Made by a program: the position numbers and the translations under genes | In this document: positions 1 through 9,193 of the stretch, piece by piece | Layout: each line of letters starts with the position of its first letter | Numbering within the stretch: position 1 is the first letter of the stretch | Notes under the pieces: generated by a model | Database searches by the model: none | Told to the model about the DNA's origin: nothing | The model's input: only the letters and a program-made list of their open reading frames with translations | Assembly (NCBI GenBank): GCA_026692905.1 | Contig: JAPLNL010000045.1 | Span: forward strand, 1 to 64,000 | DNA: 64,000 bases | Source: Planctomycetota bacterium | Lineage (GTDB): Bacteria > Planctomycetota > Planctomycetia > Pirellulales > Pirellulaceae | Reading direction: 5' to 3'

Positions 1-2
1 AT

Positions 3-100
3 GTTGTTTCACTAGCTTGCGCGTCGTGCTAGATTTGTTGTTTCACTAGCTTGCGCGTCGTGCTAGACATGTTGTTTCACTAGCTTGCGCGTCGTGCTGG
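3..100. repeat. Three tandem copies of a 34-bp REP-like unit
   Basis: A 30-base core (GTTGTTTCACTAGCTTGCGC and the following CGTCGTGCTAG) starts at positions 3, 37 and 71, a period of 34 bases, with one substitution near the end of the third copy. There are no variable spacers. The same core occurs at 39202-39225 and, inverted, at 39082-39105 and 39166-39189, so it is a dispersed family and not a unique local duplication. It lies upstream of the phosphodiesterase gene; no coding role is seen. Confidence 0.9.
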
Positions 101-237
101 AAAGAAAGCGATAGAGTGGATTTTTATTTTGTGTGAATCCATTGCAAAGCTTTCGTTAATTGTTCGCGTTGCCTCCAGACAGATCGAAGTTCAGTTGCAA
201 TAATCGCGAGACGCCCACCCGAATTGCAAACTATCAA

Positions 238-1203
238 ATGAGGTGCTTTATGTCGTTGGTTTTCGTCTTGCTGCTGTCCTTTATCGATTCCAGTCGTCCG
301 ATCGTGATCGCGCATCGAGGGGCAAGCGGCTACGTCGTTGAGCACACTGAGGCAGCCAAGACTCTGGCTCATGCGCAAGGTGCAGACTACATCGAACAAG
401 ATGTGGTGCTTAGCAAGGACGGGCAATTTATTGTGACGCACGACATCACAATGGAGGAAACCACCAACGTCGAACAACGCTTCCCTGATCGAGCGAGGCA
501 GGATGGACGCTACTACTTCGCTGATTTCGAATGGCAAGAGATTCAGCAACTCACCATGCATGAACGAACGCAACACGGTTCGGATCGACCTGCGCTGCCA
601 AACCGATTTCCCTATGATGCTGGCCAACGCGTCGTGCGACTTGCTGACGAACTCCAACTGATTGCCGGTTTGAATAAAACGACCGACAAGAACACTGGGC
701 TCTACATCGAACTCAAATCGCCAGCCTTTCACAAAAAAGAGTTTGGGACAGCAATGGGCGAAGCTCTCTTGAAGCTCCTCGCAAGTCACGAGGTGCACGA
801 CCGATGTTTCATTCAGTGTTTTGAGATGGAAGAACTCCGCGACCTTCACGATCGATTGCATTGCAAATTGCCGCTCATCGCACTTCTTGGAAGACGACCT
901 GCGGACGGTGACTTGGAAAACATCGCGAAGTTTGCCCAAGGCATCGGCCCATCGCTTGAACTGCTGGCAACCAGAAACGCCAGCAACGCGATCGAATCGA
1001 CAGGACTGGTAGAGGCAGCCAGAAAATCCGGTCTAAAAATCCATCCCTACACAGTGCGAAAGCATCAACAACCAAGGTGGTCAAACTCGCTCGAGGAAAC
1101 GCACAAAGTACTGGTAGAGCAACTCAAGGTAGACGGTTTCTTCACCGACTATCCTGACCTAGGGCGTGCGGCGGTGGATGCGGTGTCGGCTAATCCACGG
1201 TAA
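238..1203 (+). CDS. Exported glycerophosphodiester phosphodiesterase
   Basis: Hydrolyses glycerophosphodiesters to an alcohol and glycerol 3-phosphate (GDPD/GlpQ family). With the start at ATG 238 the protein has 321 residues. A hydrophobic N-terminus (MRCFMSLVFVLLLSF) looks like a short signal peptide and is followed at once by the family's HRGASG motif (His26), the metal-ligand pair E53/D55 and THD (His68), the expected catalytic pattern. A GTDN-like C-terminal region contains HPYTV and GFFTDYPDLG, typical of the family. The open frame extends upstream to TTG 160, but those residues are not hydrophobic and would bury the signal peptide; ATG 250 is another possible start. It is monocistronic, convergent with the anti-sigma gene downstream. 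Periplasmic or outer-surface phospholipid turnover is inferred. Confidence 0.9.
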   Translation: MRCFMSLVFVLLLSFIDSSRPIVIAHRGASGYVVEHTEAAKTLAHAQGADYIEQDVVLSKDGQFIVTHDITMEETTNVEQRFPDRARQDGRYYFADFEWQEIQQLTMHERTQHGSDRPALPNRFPYDAGQRVVRLADELQLIAGLNKTTDKNTGLYIELKSPAFHKKEFGTAMGEALLKLLASHEVHDRCFIQCFEMEELRDLHDRLHCKLPLIALLGRRPADGDLENIAKFAQGIGPSLELLATRNASNAIESTGLVEAARKSGLKIHPYTVRKHQQPRWSNSLEETHKVLVEQLKVDGFFTDYPDLGRAAVDAVSANPR

Positions 1204-1318
1204 GTGTAGCCTTAACTGCGGAGCAGTGGCATTTTATAGCCACGGACAAAATCACCTTTAGTCTCCCTTTTACTCATTTTTTTGTTGACTTTGTGCCTTT
1301 TTTGGGTCTGCTGCTCGC

Positions 1319-2575
1319 CTAACGTCGTCTCTCAAGTCTTCTTCTCGCCATTTCTGGATCCGAAAGATCAAGCCGATCTCGAGCGTCTTTGTCCATTTTG
1401 TCATAAGCGTTTAAGGGTGTATCCGTTGGATAGAGCCATATGTTTAAGACACGCATTCGCTCGGACTTGTCGACCCCTTCGATGATCTTTCTGGCGGTTG
1501 GCGAAAGGTTGACTAGAAGATCATTGACAAGCGGTTCTAGTTCCTGAATGAGATCAATTCGTCTTCGGATCAAGAGCTCCACCAGCAACTCACGCGTATT
1601 CAATTTCCGAGTGGATTCTTCTGTTCCTATGGGAAGGTCTGAAAGCATCGCCAATTGCAGAGCGGGCCGAAACGTCTCGAGATCCCATTTTTCTAATTCC
1701 GCCTTGTCCGATGGCGGAATCAAATCTGCGTAATACTTAGCACACTTCTGATAGATCTGTTCTCTCAAAAAGTCGTACCTTTGTTCCGATTTCATGGAGT
1801 CCATTTCGTTTCGTCGCGAACTACCGATTCCATCCAATACGAGACCGATCAGACTCACGGCTTCCTGGATTTGACGGTGGTCCGGCAAATGCTCGATTTC
1901 ATTTTCGATCGCAGTCAATCGGGTGCGTTCCTCGCGACTCAGCTTGGCTATCTTTTCCCGGCCGTCGTCCAATCGCGAAACTTGCTTCTGAGTTAAGCTC
2001 TGGACCCATGACTTTCTTTGATCAATCGAATCTGGTGGAGCTGGGACTAGTTTGTCTGCAAAATGTTGTCTCAAGACCGCCATAAGCTCTTTCTCTTGAC
2101 TGAGCTTGACCGCAATACTAACTTCGTTGACGTCTTTTAATCCATGGATGCCAGTAACCAGTCCTAGCTCTTGAAGTTGCCGGCGAGTTTCGATCATGGC
2201 AACGACTGAGGCACACACTGCACCCGTGACTGCGCAAAAGGCAATGAGAGCGAGGAGCGTTGGCCATGCCCGCTTGTTTATTGGTTTCGAGAAGGGTTTG
2301 GGCGATACCGCGGTTTGGTTCGATTGAGGTTGCTTCGTCGCCGATAGATCTTTGATCACCAGTTCGAGTGTGCTTTTGGTGAAGCGTTGGTTATGCGGAG
2401 TTTCTGGCACCTCGTCTAGCAAGTCATAAGCTTGTCGTAGTTCGGCCAATCGAATTCGCAGTCGCTCGTCGTCAACAAGACTCCTTTCTAGAGCAGCAGC
2501 CTCGGTTGGCGAGAGCTCGCCATCGAGATAAGCGGTTAGTTGCTCATCGATTTGTTCCAAGTCTGGGAGATTCAT
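1319..2575 (-). CDS. Membrane anti-sigma factor-like protein
   Basis: 418 residues. The N-terminus (about residues 10-50) has the LTAYLDGELSP motif typical of anti-sigma factors of the ECF class, but I see no HxxxCxxC zinc motif. One transmembrane helix lies near residues 105-130; the rest is a charged, helical presumed periplasmic domain (about 130-418) rich in Lys/Arg/Glu, with a DARDRLDLSDPE-like tail, which I do not recognise. The start overlaps the stop of the upstream sigma gene by four bases (1319-2575 versus 2572-3309), so the two are probably translationally coupled. By analogy it holds the sigma factor inactive at the membrane until an envelope signal arrives. Function is inferred from position and the N-terminal motif. 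Confidence 0.75.
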   Translation of the reverse strand: MNLPDLEQIDEQLTAYLDGELSPTEAAALERSLVDDERLRIRLAELRQAYDLLDEVPETPHNQRFTKSTLELVIKDLSATKQPQSNQTAVSPKPFSKPINKRAWPTLLALIAFCAVTGAVCASVVAMIETRRQLQELGLVTGIHGLKDVNEVSIAVKLSQEKELMAVLRQHFADKLVPAPPDSIDQRKSWVQSLTQKQVSRLDDGREKIAKLSREERTRLTAIENEIEHLPDHRQIQEAVSLIGLVLDGIGSSRRNEMDSMKSEQRYDFLREQIYQKCAKYYADLIPPSDKAELEKWDLETFRPALQLAMLSDLPIGTEESTRKLNTRELLVELLIRRRIDLIQELEPLVNDLLVNLSPTARKIIEGVDKSERMRVLNIWLYPTDTPLNAYDKMDKDARDRLDLSDPEMARRRLERRR

Positions 2576-3309
2576 TCCTCGGTTTCCCTCACGTTGGAAT
2601 TCGCTTCGTTTTCTCGGCCCGCTTCCGCGTTCGACGCAACGGAGTCAGGGGAAACGCCGGTGGTAATATAGGGGTCCAACAGGTTCTTTAAGTTCACTCT
2701 GGCTCGGCTCAGAAGAGACTTGATCGCTTTCACGCTGAGCCCCATGGTATCGGCAATTTCCTGATAACTCATTCCCTCGAACTTACTCAGCATGATAGCC
2801 GTTCGCTGACGCTCCCCCAGTGCTTGCAAGGCCTGGAGGACCACCTCGGATCGTTCCATCCGGTCGATTCGCTTCGACGGCTGAAAACCGCTAGGGGCAA
2901 CCGCCATGCTCTCCAAAAGGAACTGCGAGGTAGGATCATTTTCGTTAGGAGAAAGCTGGTATTCTTTTCGGTGCGAGGAATCGCGAATGTGGTTGGAAGC
3001 AATATTGTTGGCAATTCGGTACAGCCACGTGGTAAATTTAGCGGAAGGAACGTAGGTTTTTCGAGCCTTGTAGACCCGCAAAAAAACGTCTTGGGCTAAA
3101 TCCTCCGACTGCTGAATGTTGCTGACCCACCCCTGCATAAATCGTTGAATTTTGCCCTGGTGCCGATCAATCAGCATCTCAAATGCGAATGCATCGTCGT
3201 CTCGAACGCGTAGCATCAGCGCCACGTCCGGGTCATTCGCTGCATTTTCTGAGGGATTTGGTGGATTGGACAAAATTCTAGGCAAAGCAAAAGTTAAGTA
3301 GCTGCTCAA
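2572..3309 (-). CDS. ECF-type RNA polymerase sigma factor
   Basis: 245 residues, sigma-70 family. Region 2 is visible around residues 30-110 (DAFAFEMLIDRHQ, SEDLAQDVFLRVY, FTTWLYRIANN) and region 4 around 165-215 (LGERQRTAIMLSKFEGMSYQEIA, broken here only by reading context, then LSVKAIKSLLSRARVNLK). The linker between them is longer than usual, and an acidic tail of about 30 residues follows region 4. The first in-frame start is TTG 3309; internal TTG codons are also possible, so the first 15-25 residues are uncertain. Cotranscribed with the overlapping anti-sigma gene, it probably directs an envelope or stress regulon. The large surface-protein gene upstream, same strand, is a plausible but unproven target. 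Confidence 0.9.
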   Translation of the reverse strand: MSSYLTFALPRILSNPPNPSENAANDPDVALMLRVRDDDAFAFEMLIDRHQGKIQRFMQGWVSNIQQSEDLAQDVFLRVYKARKTYVPSAKFTTWLYRIANNIASNHIRDSSHRKEYQLSPNENDPTSQFLLESMAVAPSGFQPSKRIDRMERSEVVLQALQALGERQRTAIMLSKFEGMSYQEIADTMGLSVKAIKSLLSRARVNLKNLLDPYITTGVSPDSVASNAEAGRENEANSNVRETEE

Positions 3310-3444
3310 TTTGAACCCAAACCGCAGCCAAAAGTTTTCACGGGAGTTCGAATCTTTCCCGCCAACTCCCTATCATAACCTTTTCCGCTGTTAGGTTCAG
3401 CATACGCAGTTGCATCCCCTTTTCAAAATGCAAGGCAAATGCGA

Positions 3445-6400
3445 TTAGCCGCGTCGGCGCCGCACGATCTCTTCCTCCAACTGCTGGTAAGCTGTCAACC
3501 CAAGAGCTGAGGATTCCTTTTCATTCTCGGAAAGAGAGTCTGTGATTGGAGCGGCACTCGACTGCACAGAAACAGAAAATGATGATTCTCCCTCGCCGCT
3601 ACTTGAAGTCCCATTCAAGAAGTTCACGATCACCAATACGTCAAGTGGAGTGAGGAATCCATCGCCGTCCGCATCCAAATCGCTTTGCCCCAGGGTAGAA
3701 GCTGGGCGAGGAAAAGGGAGTTTGCCTTGCTGATTCGAGTTGATTGCATTGATGACAACAAGCACATCGCGTGGATCCACGAGGTTGCCTTCTTCCGGTT
3801 TACTCCGGTCGACATTCAACGCATTTGATCTGTTTTGCCAAGGTCGGGGATTTGCTAAACGCGTTAGCCCGATCGACAGTTGGAAGGAAAGCGGATTCAA
3901 TCCAACCTCTGTCGCGACAATGGGTACCGTTATCGACAACGGATCTGTTTCGGAAAGCGCCTTGCCAGACGCAACCATCAGCCGACCGTCCTTTACTGAA
4001 AAGCGATCATCGAGAGACTGGATGGTATACGTTTGTCCAACATCTTGATCCGCAATCGAGATTGTCCCCATATCGAGGTCCGTGACGTTCGAAAGTACTT
4101 GTGTTGTCGCAACCACGGCACTCGTTGGAGCATCGTTTGCATCGGTCACGTTGACAGTAACAGTCCTATCCCCGAAACGCCCACCTGTGTCGGTCACACG
4201 AACTACGACCCTGTCGACGCGGCTTTGCTCAAAATCAAAAATCCCGGTCCGCGTTAGTGACAGCTCACCCGTTGATGCGTCTATACGGAAACGATTCTCC
4301 GCTTGAGGTAGAGAGAATGTGAGTTTTTGCTTCGTATCGAGATCGCTCGCTTGAACCTTGGTAAACGCGACATTCGGACTTTGCTTTTCCGATACAAAAA
4401 TCGCGTTGCTATCGATCGTCGGCGCAAACTCGTTCACGTCCTCCACAACAACCAAAACCGAGGAGGCCGTTGCGAGTGGGGGTGTGCCATTGTCATACGC
4501 TTCAACAAAAAACTGATAGGAATCCCTGAGTTCGTAATCGAGTGCGGCCGATGCCTTCGTGGCGACCCAACCTGTGTTCGAATCGATCGTAAAAAGCTCT
4601 GGTGGAGTACCGACAAAGCGATACTTCACCTGATTTGCCAGGTCCCTGTCCGGCGCTTGTAGGCTACCTACGGTTGTCAATCCGGATGAATTCTCTGGTA
4701 TTTGAAATAGGGTTGGCCGCAGTGCGGGGGCAAATTCGTTCACATCCAACACCGAGATTCGGAACAGTTGGTCCAAAGAGAGTGATGGTGTGCCCGAATC
4801 GGTCGCTCGTATCATTAAATCGACAAATGGAGATTGCTCATAGTCAAGCGAGCGGCCCGAAACCACGAACAATTGATTGCCTGAAATGGCAAACCTCGTG
4901 TCCACGTTTACCATCGAAAAGGAAATGGTGTCTAAGCCATCTGGATCGGTGGCAAAGAGCGTTCCCACCATGATGCCCGTTGCGTTTTCGGAAACACGGT
5001 CTCCGATCAAATTGATTGCTGTTGGGGCATCGTTGACATTCAAAATCGAAAGCGTGAATGTCACCGTTGCAAATGCTTTGAAGGAGTCGGTTGCCTGCAC
5101 CACAAATTCATAGTTCCCAACATGGTCATTGGTCGGCAGTCCACTCAAACGACCAGCGACGGGATCGAAAGTTAACCAGCTTGGGATTTGCAGCCCATTG
5201 GTCCTCGTCAATGAAAGCTGCAAAATCGCATCGTCGACATCACTAAACCAAGCGTTCGTTGGAATAACGAGGTCAAAAAACTCGTCTTCAAACGATTCAA
5301 ACGCGGGGTAGGAGACCAAGGATACCGGTGCATCATTGACGGGCGTAACCAAAGTTCTTAACGAGCTATCCAACAAAGACAAAGGCCCGTCTGCAACTGC
5401 CGATGTCACATTGATCGTGCTGCGAACCGTACGTGTGGAAAAAGTGCCCGCAAAGGTATTGTCTATCCCACGAAACCTCAACGGAGCAGGAGTGCCATTG
5501 AAATTCAATGCTGGCAAGAATCGAATCCAAGTGTCTTTCGAAAGCAGGAGACTCGAAGAGGAACTGACCATTCCGATCGGTACCCACTGAACACCATTGA
5601 TGGAGTACTGCCATAAACCGGTTGCCGATGAAGCCGTGTTTGTGGTCACCGCAATCCCTGAAAGCGATGAGCCGATGTCGACATCCCGGAACGAGGAGCC
5701 TACGATCACGGCCACCTGCTGGCCTGGTGAGTTGGCAGTATCCTCCGGGATCGATTGCAATTTAGCGTCGGTAAGAACAGGGGAGTCATTGACCGGGATG
5801 ACTCCGACCATAGCAAACGCCATGTTGCTTGCACCATTATCTGCGTTGTCCAAAAATACCGAGACGAGCCGCTGATCTGTCGTCGGAGCATCGGTTGTAT
5901 GCTCGAACGTTAGTGCACGTATGACCGCCTCCAAGGCACCGCTGGTCGCCGCCGCATTGAAGCTAACGGATAAATCTTGCGACCCCACCGAAACGGTTCC
6001 AATCAGCGCGTCACCATAAAAAATGTCGCCGCCCGCGACAGAAATTTGCCCAGGCCCTGTACCTGACGAAGCGATCCCAAGTTGGTCGCCAGCTTGGTAA
6101 TTGGTTGCTATCGCAAATTGGAGAGTTCCTCCGTCAAACGTATCTATGTTGAACGTGGTAAACGTAGCATTGGATGCGATCGGAATCGGCGGCGTGTTTT
6201 CGGTGTAGTCCGAAACATCCGAAACTGCAATTTCGATCGACGATGCAATCGTCCCCGAAATGAGATATTGACCGAGACTGACATAGTTCGAATATCCCGT
6301 AGGAGGATTCGCAGTGGGGGATCCAATCCCAACCCCAACCACTCGTATATAGTAGGTCCCGACACGTAGACTTAAATTCGAAAAGCTTGCCCTAAGCCCC

Positions 6401-7755
6401 ACTGGATTAGAAACCGCAATGACGTTTCCGGCCCCGTCATAAAGCGTCGCTTCCACGTCAAGGTTAGAGCCTTGATTTTGACCCCAACGAGTGCCATCCA
6501 GAAAGGAAGACTCAATACTGTTGACGTATCCTCCATTTCCATTGCTCGTCCAAAGATCATTCACGTAGGGATCGATTGTGATGTCGACAACACCAGTTCC
6601 CGTTTGGAACTTAAAGAAATCCACATCGCCAGGCTGCTCAATCGTCCCAAGCGTCGATATGGTTTGTCTTCCACCCGCAATGGCGGTACCGACCAAAGAG
6701 GTCGCCAAAGTATCTGTATTTCCATCGGCATCAGGCACGAATCCAGTGCCGTTAAGTGGCTGCGTAATAACTGTCAAATCCGCCGGGCCCGATCCAAGGT
6801 TCGCGTTAGAGCTTCCGTTACTTGTCCCGAAATAGGTACCATCATCCCAAGTGGTTAGGTTTTGATAATATCCCGATCCCATAATCGGCCCCCAGCCATT
6901 CTCGCCGGTTCCATGCCCATCGTAATACTCAGCATTTTGCTGGAACGGATTGGCTGCACCTGTTCCATCGTGCGACAATCCAAGCGAGTGGCCGACTTCG
7001 TGGCTGGACGCTGCCGCAACCGACATCGATGTGCTATTGAACACGTAACAAGGCGTGTCAGTGGCGCCACTACTTTCATAATTCCATCTGAAACTGTTAT
7101 AGTAAGCGAACCCTCCCACGTTTCGGTTTGTGAAATTCGTAAGTGTATTCACGACTCGGATTCCCCAACTGTCGTCTGCCCCTCCCGTGTTAACCAAGTT
7201 CGCTTCACCGGGATCCTCGGTTGTAACGTCGACATCAAATGGCGCAAAGTCTGCCGCCACACGCTGCCATGCTCCTCGAATTTCCCGCAGCTCATTATCG
7301 GTAAACACCGGGCCATTGCGATCCGGATCCCAAGCAGGCGAAACAATCGTCGCAATATTGTTGTCTCTATTCCAGGAAGTCCCTCGCGCGGTGAAACCGT
7401 CGAAGTCTAAATAAATCGTCTTTTTTGACGTAGGACGACTATGAAGCAAGAAAGTGCTCGCAGCTGGAATTGCCTCTCCTAACCCAGGACTAGGCGAACG
7501 ATTTAGACTAACTAGTTCGGGCGGTTCCGGAGGCATATAGCCGAGTGTTGGTTCCGGTCCTTCACCTTCGGCACGCAAGTCCAACGAAGAAAAAAGATCC
7601 TGCGAAACAAGACAGTCTCCTGCCATGAGCGTTCTCGTTTCCAACGCCTCCAACCGCAAAAGTCGGCGGTACATGGAACGTTTTCCGCACAAGTTCTTCA
7701 TGGACCGTAACCAACAACTTTGGATGCGACTCTTGATCCGGCAAACGTTTCTCAT
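3445..7755 (-). CDS. Giant surface protein: metalloprotease, cadherin repeats, dockerin
   Basis: About 1436 residues. A basic N-terminus leads to LEALETRTLMAG near residues 36-48, the planctomycete LEPR-XLL motif found at the start of large exported proteins. A zinc protease signature HEVGHSLGLSH follows (His253, Glu254, His257, His263, counted from TTG 7758), in a region starting with a YLDFDGFTARGT motif. Then come a pre-peptidase C-terminal-type domain (about 370-500), beta-sandwich repeats with PVNDSP/PVNDAP linkers, a putative Ig domain (about 820-910) and about four cadherin-like repeats with DxND/DVNEFAP calcium motifs (about 910-1230). A dockerin-like segment with two Asp-rich loops (LDADGDGF) lies near 1319-1383. 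Start taken as ATG 7755, one codon after TTG 7758. Likely a calcium-stabilised adhesive or degradative surface protein; protease substrate unknown. Confidence 0.85.
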   Translation of the reverse strand: MRNVCRIKSRIQSCWLRSMKNLCGKRSMYRRLLRLEALETRTLMAGDCLVSQDLFSSLDLRAEGEGPEPTLGYMPPEPPELVSLNRSPSPGLGEAIPAASTFLLHSRPTSKKTIYLDFDGFTARGTSWNRDNNIATIVSPAWDPDRNGPVFTDNELREIRGAWQRVAADFAPFDVDVTTEDPGEANLVNTGGADDSWGIRVVNTLTNFTNRNVGGFAYYNSFRWNYESSGATDTPCYVFNSTSMSVAAASSHEVGHSLGLSHDGTGAANPFQQNAEYYDGHGTGENGWGPIMGSGYYQNLTTWDDGTYFGTSNGSSNANLGSGPADLTVITQPLNGTGFVPDADGNTDTLATSLVGTAIAGGRQTISTLGTIEQPGDVDFFKFQTGTGVVDITIDPYVNDLWTSNGNGGYVNSIESSFLDGTRWGQNQGSNLDVEATLYDGAGNVIAVSNPVGLRASFSNLSLRVGTYYIRVVGVGIGSPTANPPTGYSNYVSLGQYLISGTIASSIEIAVSDVSDYTENTPPIPIASNATFTTFNIDTFDGGTLQFAIATNYQAGDQLGIASSGTGPGQISVAGGDIFYGDALIGTVSVGSQDLSVSFNAAATSGALEAVIRALTFEHTTDAPTTDQRLVSVFLDNADNGASNMAFAMVGVIPVNDSPVLTDAKLQSIPEDTANSPGQQVAVIVGSSFRDVDIGSSLSGIAVTTNTASSATGLWQYSINGVQWVPIGMVSSSSSLLLSKDTWIRFLPALNFNGTPAPLRFRGIDNTFAGTFSTRTVRSTINVTSAVADGPLSLLDSSLRTLVTPVNDAPVSLVSYPAFESFEDEFFDLVIPTNAWFSDVDDAILQLSLTRTNGLQIPSWLTFDPVAGRLSGLPTNDHVGNYEFVVQATDSFKAFATVTFTLSILNVNDAPTAINLIGDRVSENATGIMVGTLFATDPDGLDTISFSMVNVDTRFAISGNQLFVVSGRSLDYEQSPFVDLMIRATDSGTPSLSLDQLFRISVLDVNEFAPALRPTLFQIPENSSGLTTVGSLQAPDRDLANQVKYRFVGTPPELFTIDSNTGWVATKASAALDYELRDSYQFFVEAYDNGTPPLATASSVLVVVEDVNEFAPTIDSNAIFVSEKQSPNVAFTKVQASDLDTKQKLTFSLPQAENRFRIDASTGELSLTRTGIFDFEQSRVDRVVVRVTDTGGRFGDRTVTVNVTDANDAPTSAVVATTQVLSNVTDLDMGTISIADQDVGQTYTIQSLDDRFSVKDGRLMVASGKALSETDPLSITVPIVATEVGLNPLSFQLSIGLTRLANPRPWQNRSNALNVDRSKPEEGNLVDPRDVLVVINAINSNQQGKLPFPRPASTLGQSDLDADGDGFLTPLDVLVIVNFLNGTSSSGEGESSFSVSVQSSAAPITDSLSENEKESSALGLTAYQQLEEEIVRRRRG

Positions 7756-8005
7756 CAATCAACCTCAGCACACTAACAAAAGTTCCAGCGTGGAATACGC
7801 GGGCACAACAGGAATCATCGAAAAGAGGAAAATTTCAGTCTAAACCAAATCCAAATCTAACGGAAATGTTACTTTTGCGGATTTGCCATGATTTAATTGC
7901 ATTTTCGAGCTTGGTTCCGCCTGGATTTTTCACGTTAACCGACTGGGGGCCAGTAGCAATCAATCCCCTGAACCCAATCGAATTGAGACCTTGAAAGAAA
8001 TTCGT

Positions 8006-9193
8006 TTAAATGCCCAAGCTCGCTCTCGTCGATTCGGGTAGTTTTTTCGACTCAAGCATCCTCAGGATCTCTTCGAGAGAGCCTTTTTGGGATTTCAATT
8101 CTTGGACAATTGGAACCAACCGATTCAATTCTAATTCAGCAGCCCGTGGGTTGTTCATTTGACTCAAAACGTCATAGCGAGAAAGCCCGGTGTTCAGCAC
8201 TGCCATTTGTAAATCCAAACTCAATGGAAAATCTGCTCGCCTTATCGCGAGGTAGCGATCCGAATCATCGAGGAATTGCAACGCTTGTTCCAATTCCCCA
8301 TTAGCCACCATTACATCAATCCATACATCGAGAACTGGGCAGAAATCCACTAGGACCCATGATTCATTCTCGATTGGTTTCCATGCTGATCGGAATAATC
8401 TTCCCCCATTTTCAACGGCTTCAAGTGCAAGTTTGTTTTCCGATTTCAGCATTGCATAGCTAGCAATTCGTGCATATCCCTTAATTGCGTGCTTGGCTAA
8501 AACAGGACGATCTGGATGCTCACGCCATAGTTTTTCCGAAATCGACACCGCTTCCAACGTCAACTTTTTGCATTTGTCCGGATCGGCTGAGGATATAAGA
8601 TTTGCAATATTTAGTTTCGTCGCCGCAAACGCATCTAAGTATTCAATCTTGGATGGGTTCCTTAGCGAAAGCCGCTCGATGTCAGAATGTGCATTCTCGA
8701 GCAAATCAATCCCACTTAACGAAATGGAAGCTGGTCGCAATTCCGGCATGCGAACCAGCCATTCGCCAAGGATCAATCGAGAGAAAAACTGTTGGTATAG
8801 ATAAAGTTCGTTTTCGGGATGAGATTGAAGAAGCCTGGCGAGAATCTCTAGGACTTCTGCTCTTGCTGCTATGTACTGTTCTTTTGTTCCTACGCGTTGG
8901 TAAGCCATCGATTGAAAGTGACTCAGTACACTTTTGAGATGCAATACCTTCTCATCGTCGGGATGTTCCTCCAAGTATTCGACCAGCACACCCCGCATCT
9001 TCAATGACAAGTCCAGCATGACTTTGTCCTTGATACGCTTACCAGCGAAGACATCGTCGCCGACCCCCGTGTAGACCGACACAAGGTCAATCACACGCAA
9101 GCGTTCACGCTCGTTTGAAATCCTTTCGTTCCTCAGTGAAATCGACAACCCAATGATCGCCAAGCAATTGGTAAGAAACGCTACAGTCAACAA
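8006..9193 (-). CDS. Membrane anchor and C-terminal half of a split Ser/Thr kinase
   Basis: 395 residues as an independent frame. It begins with a transmembrane helix (LTVAFLTNCLAIIGLSISL) followed by a long all-helical region with many Leu/Ala-rich helices of TPR-like appearance. This is the usual architecture after the kinase domain in planctomycete receptor-like Ser/Thr kinases. The frame overlaps the end of the kinase gene by 89 bases in the +1 frame and opens upstream of its only weak start (TTG 9193). Reading straight from kinase residue RKH into VSSLLTVAFLTN needs a single-base shift near 9200-9206. It is therefore best read as the second part of one gene, broken by a frameshift, a sequencing error or, less likely, programmed frameshifting. 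If expressed alone it would be a membrane helical-repeat protein. Confidence 0.7.
   Translation of the reverse strand: MLTVAFLTNCLAIIGLSISLRNERISNERERLRVIDLVSVYTGVGDDVFAGKRIKDKVMLDLSLKMRGVLVEYLEEHPDDEKVLHLKSVLSHFQSMAYQRVGTKEQYIAARAEVLEILARLLQSHPENELYLYQQFFSRLILGEWLVRMPELRPASISLSGIDLLENAHSDIERLSLRNPSKIEYLDAFAATKLNIANLISSADPDKCKKLTLEAVSISEKLWREHPDRPVLAKHAIKGYARIASYAMLKSENKLALEAVENGGRLFRSAWKPIENESWVLVDFCPVLDVWIDVMVANGELEQALQFLDDSDRYLAIRRADFPLSLDLQMAVLNTGLSRYDVLSQMNNPRAAELELNRLVPIVQELKSQKGSLEEILRMLESKKLPESTRASLGI

Noticed and set aside
3-100. Three repeats resembling a short CRISPR array
   Set aside because: Copies follow each other with a constant 34-base period and no unique spacers, and no cas genes are near.
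124-939. Minus-strand open frame of 271 codons inside the phosphodiesterase gene
   Set aside because: It lies opposite a gene with complete family motifs and has no recognisable sequence.
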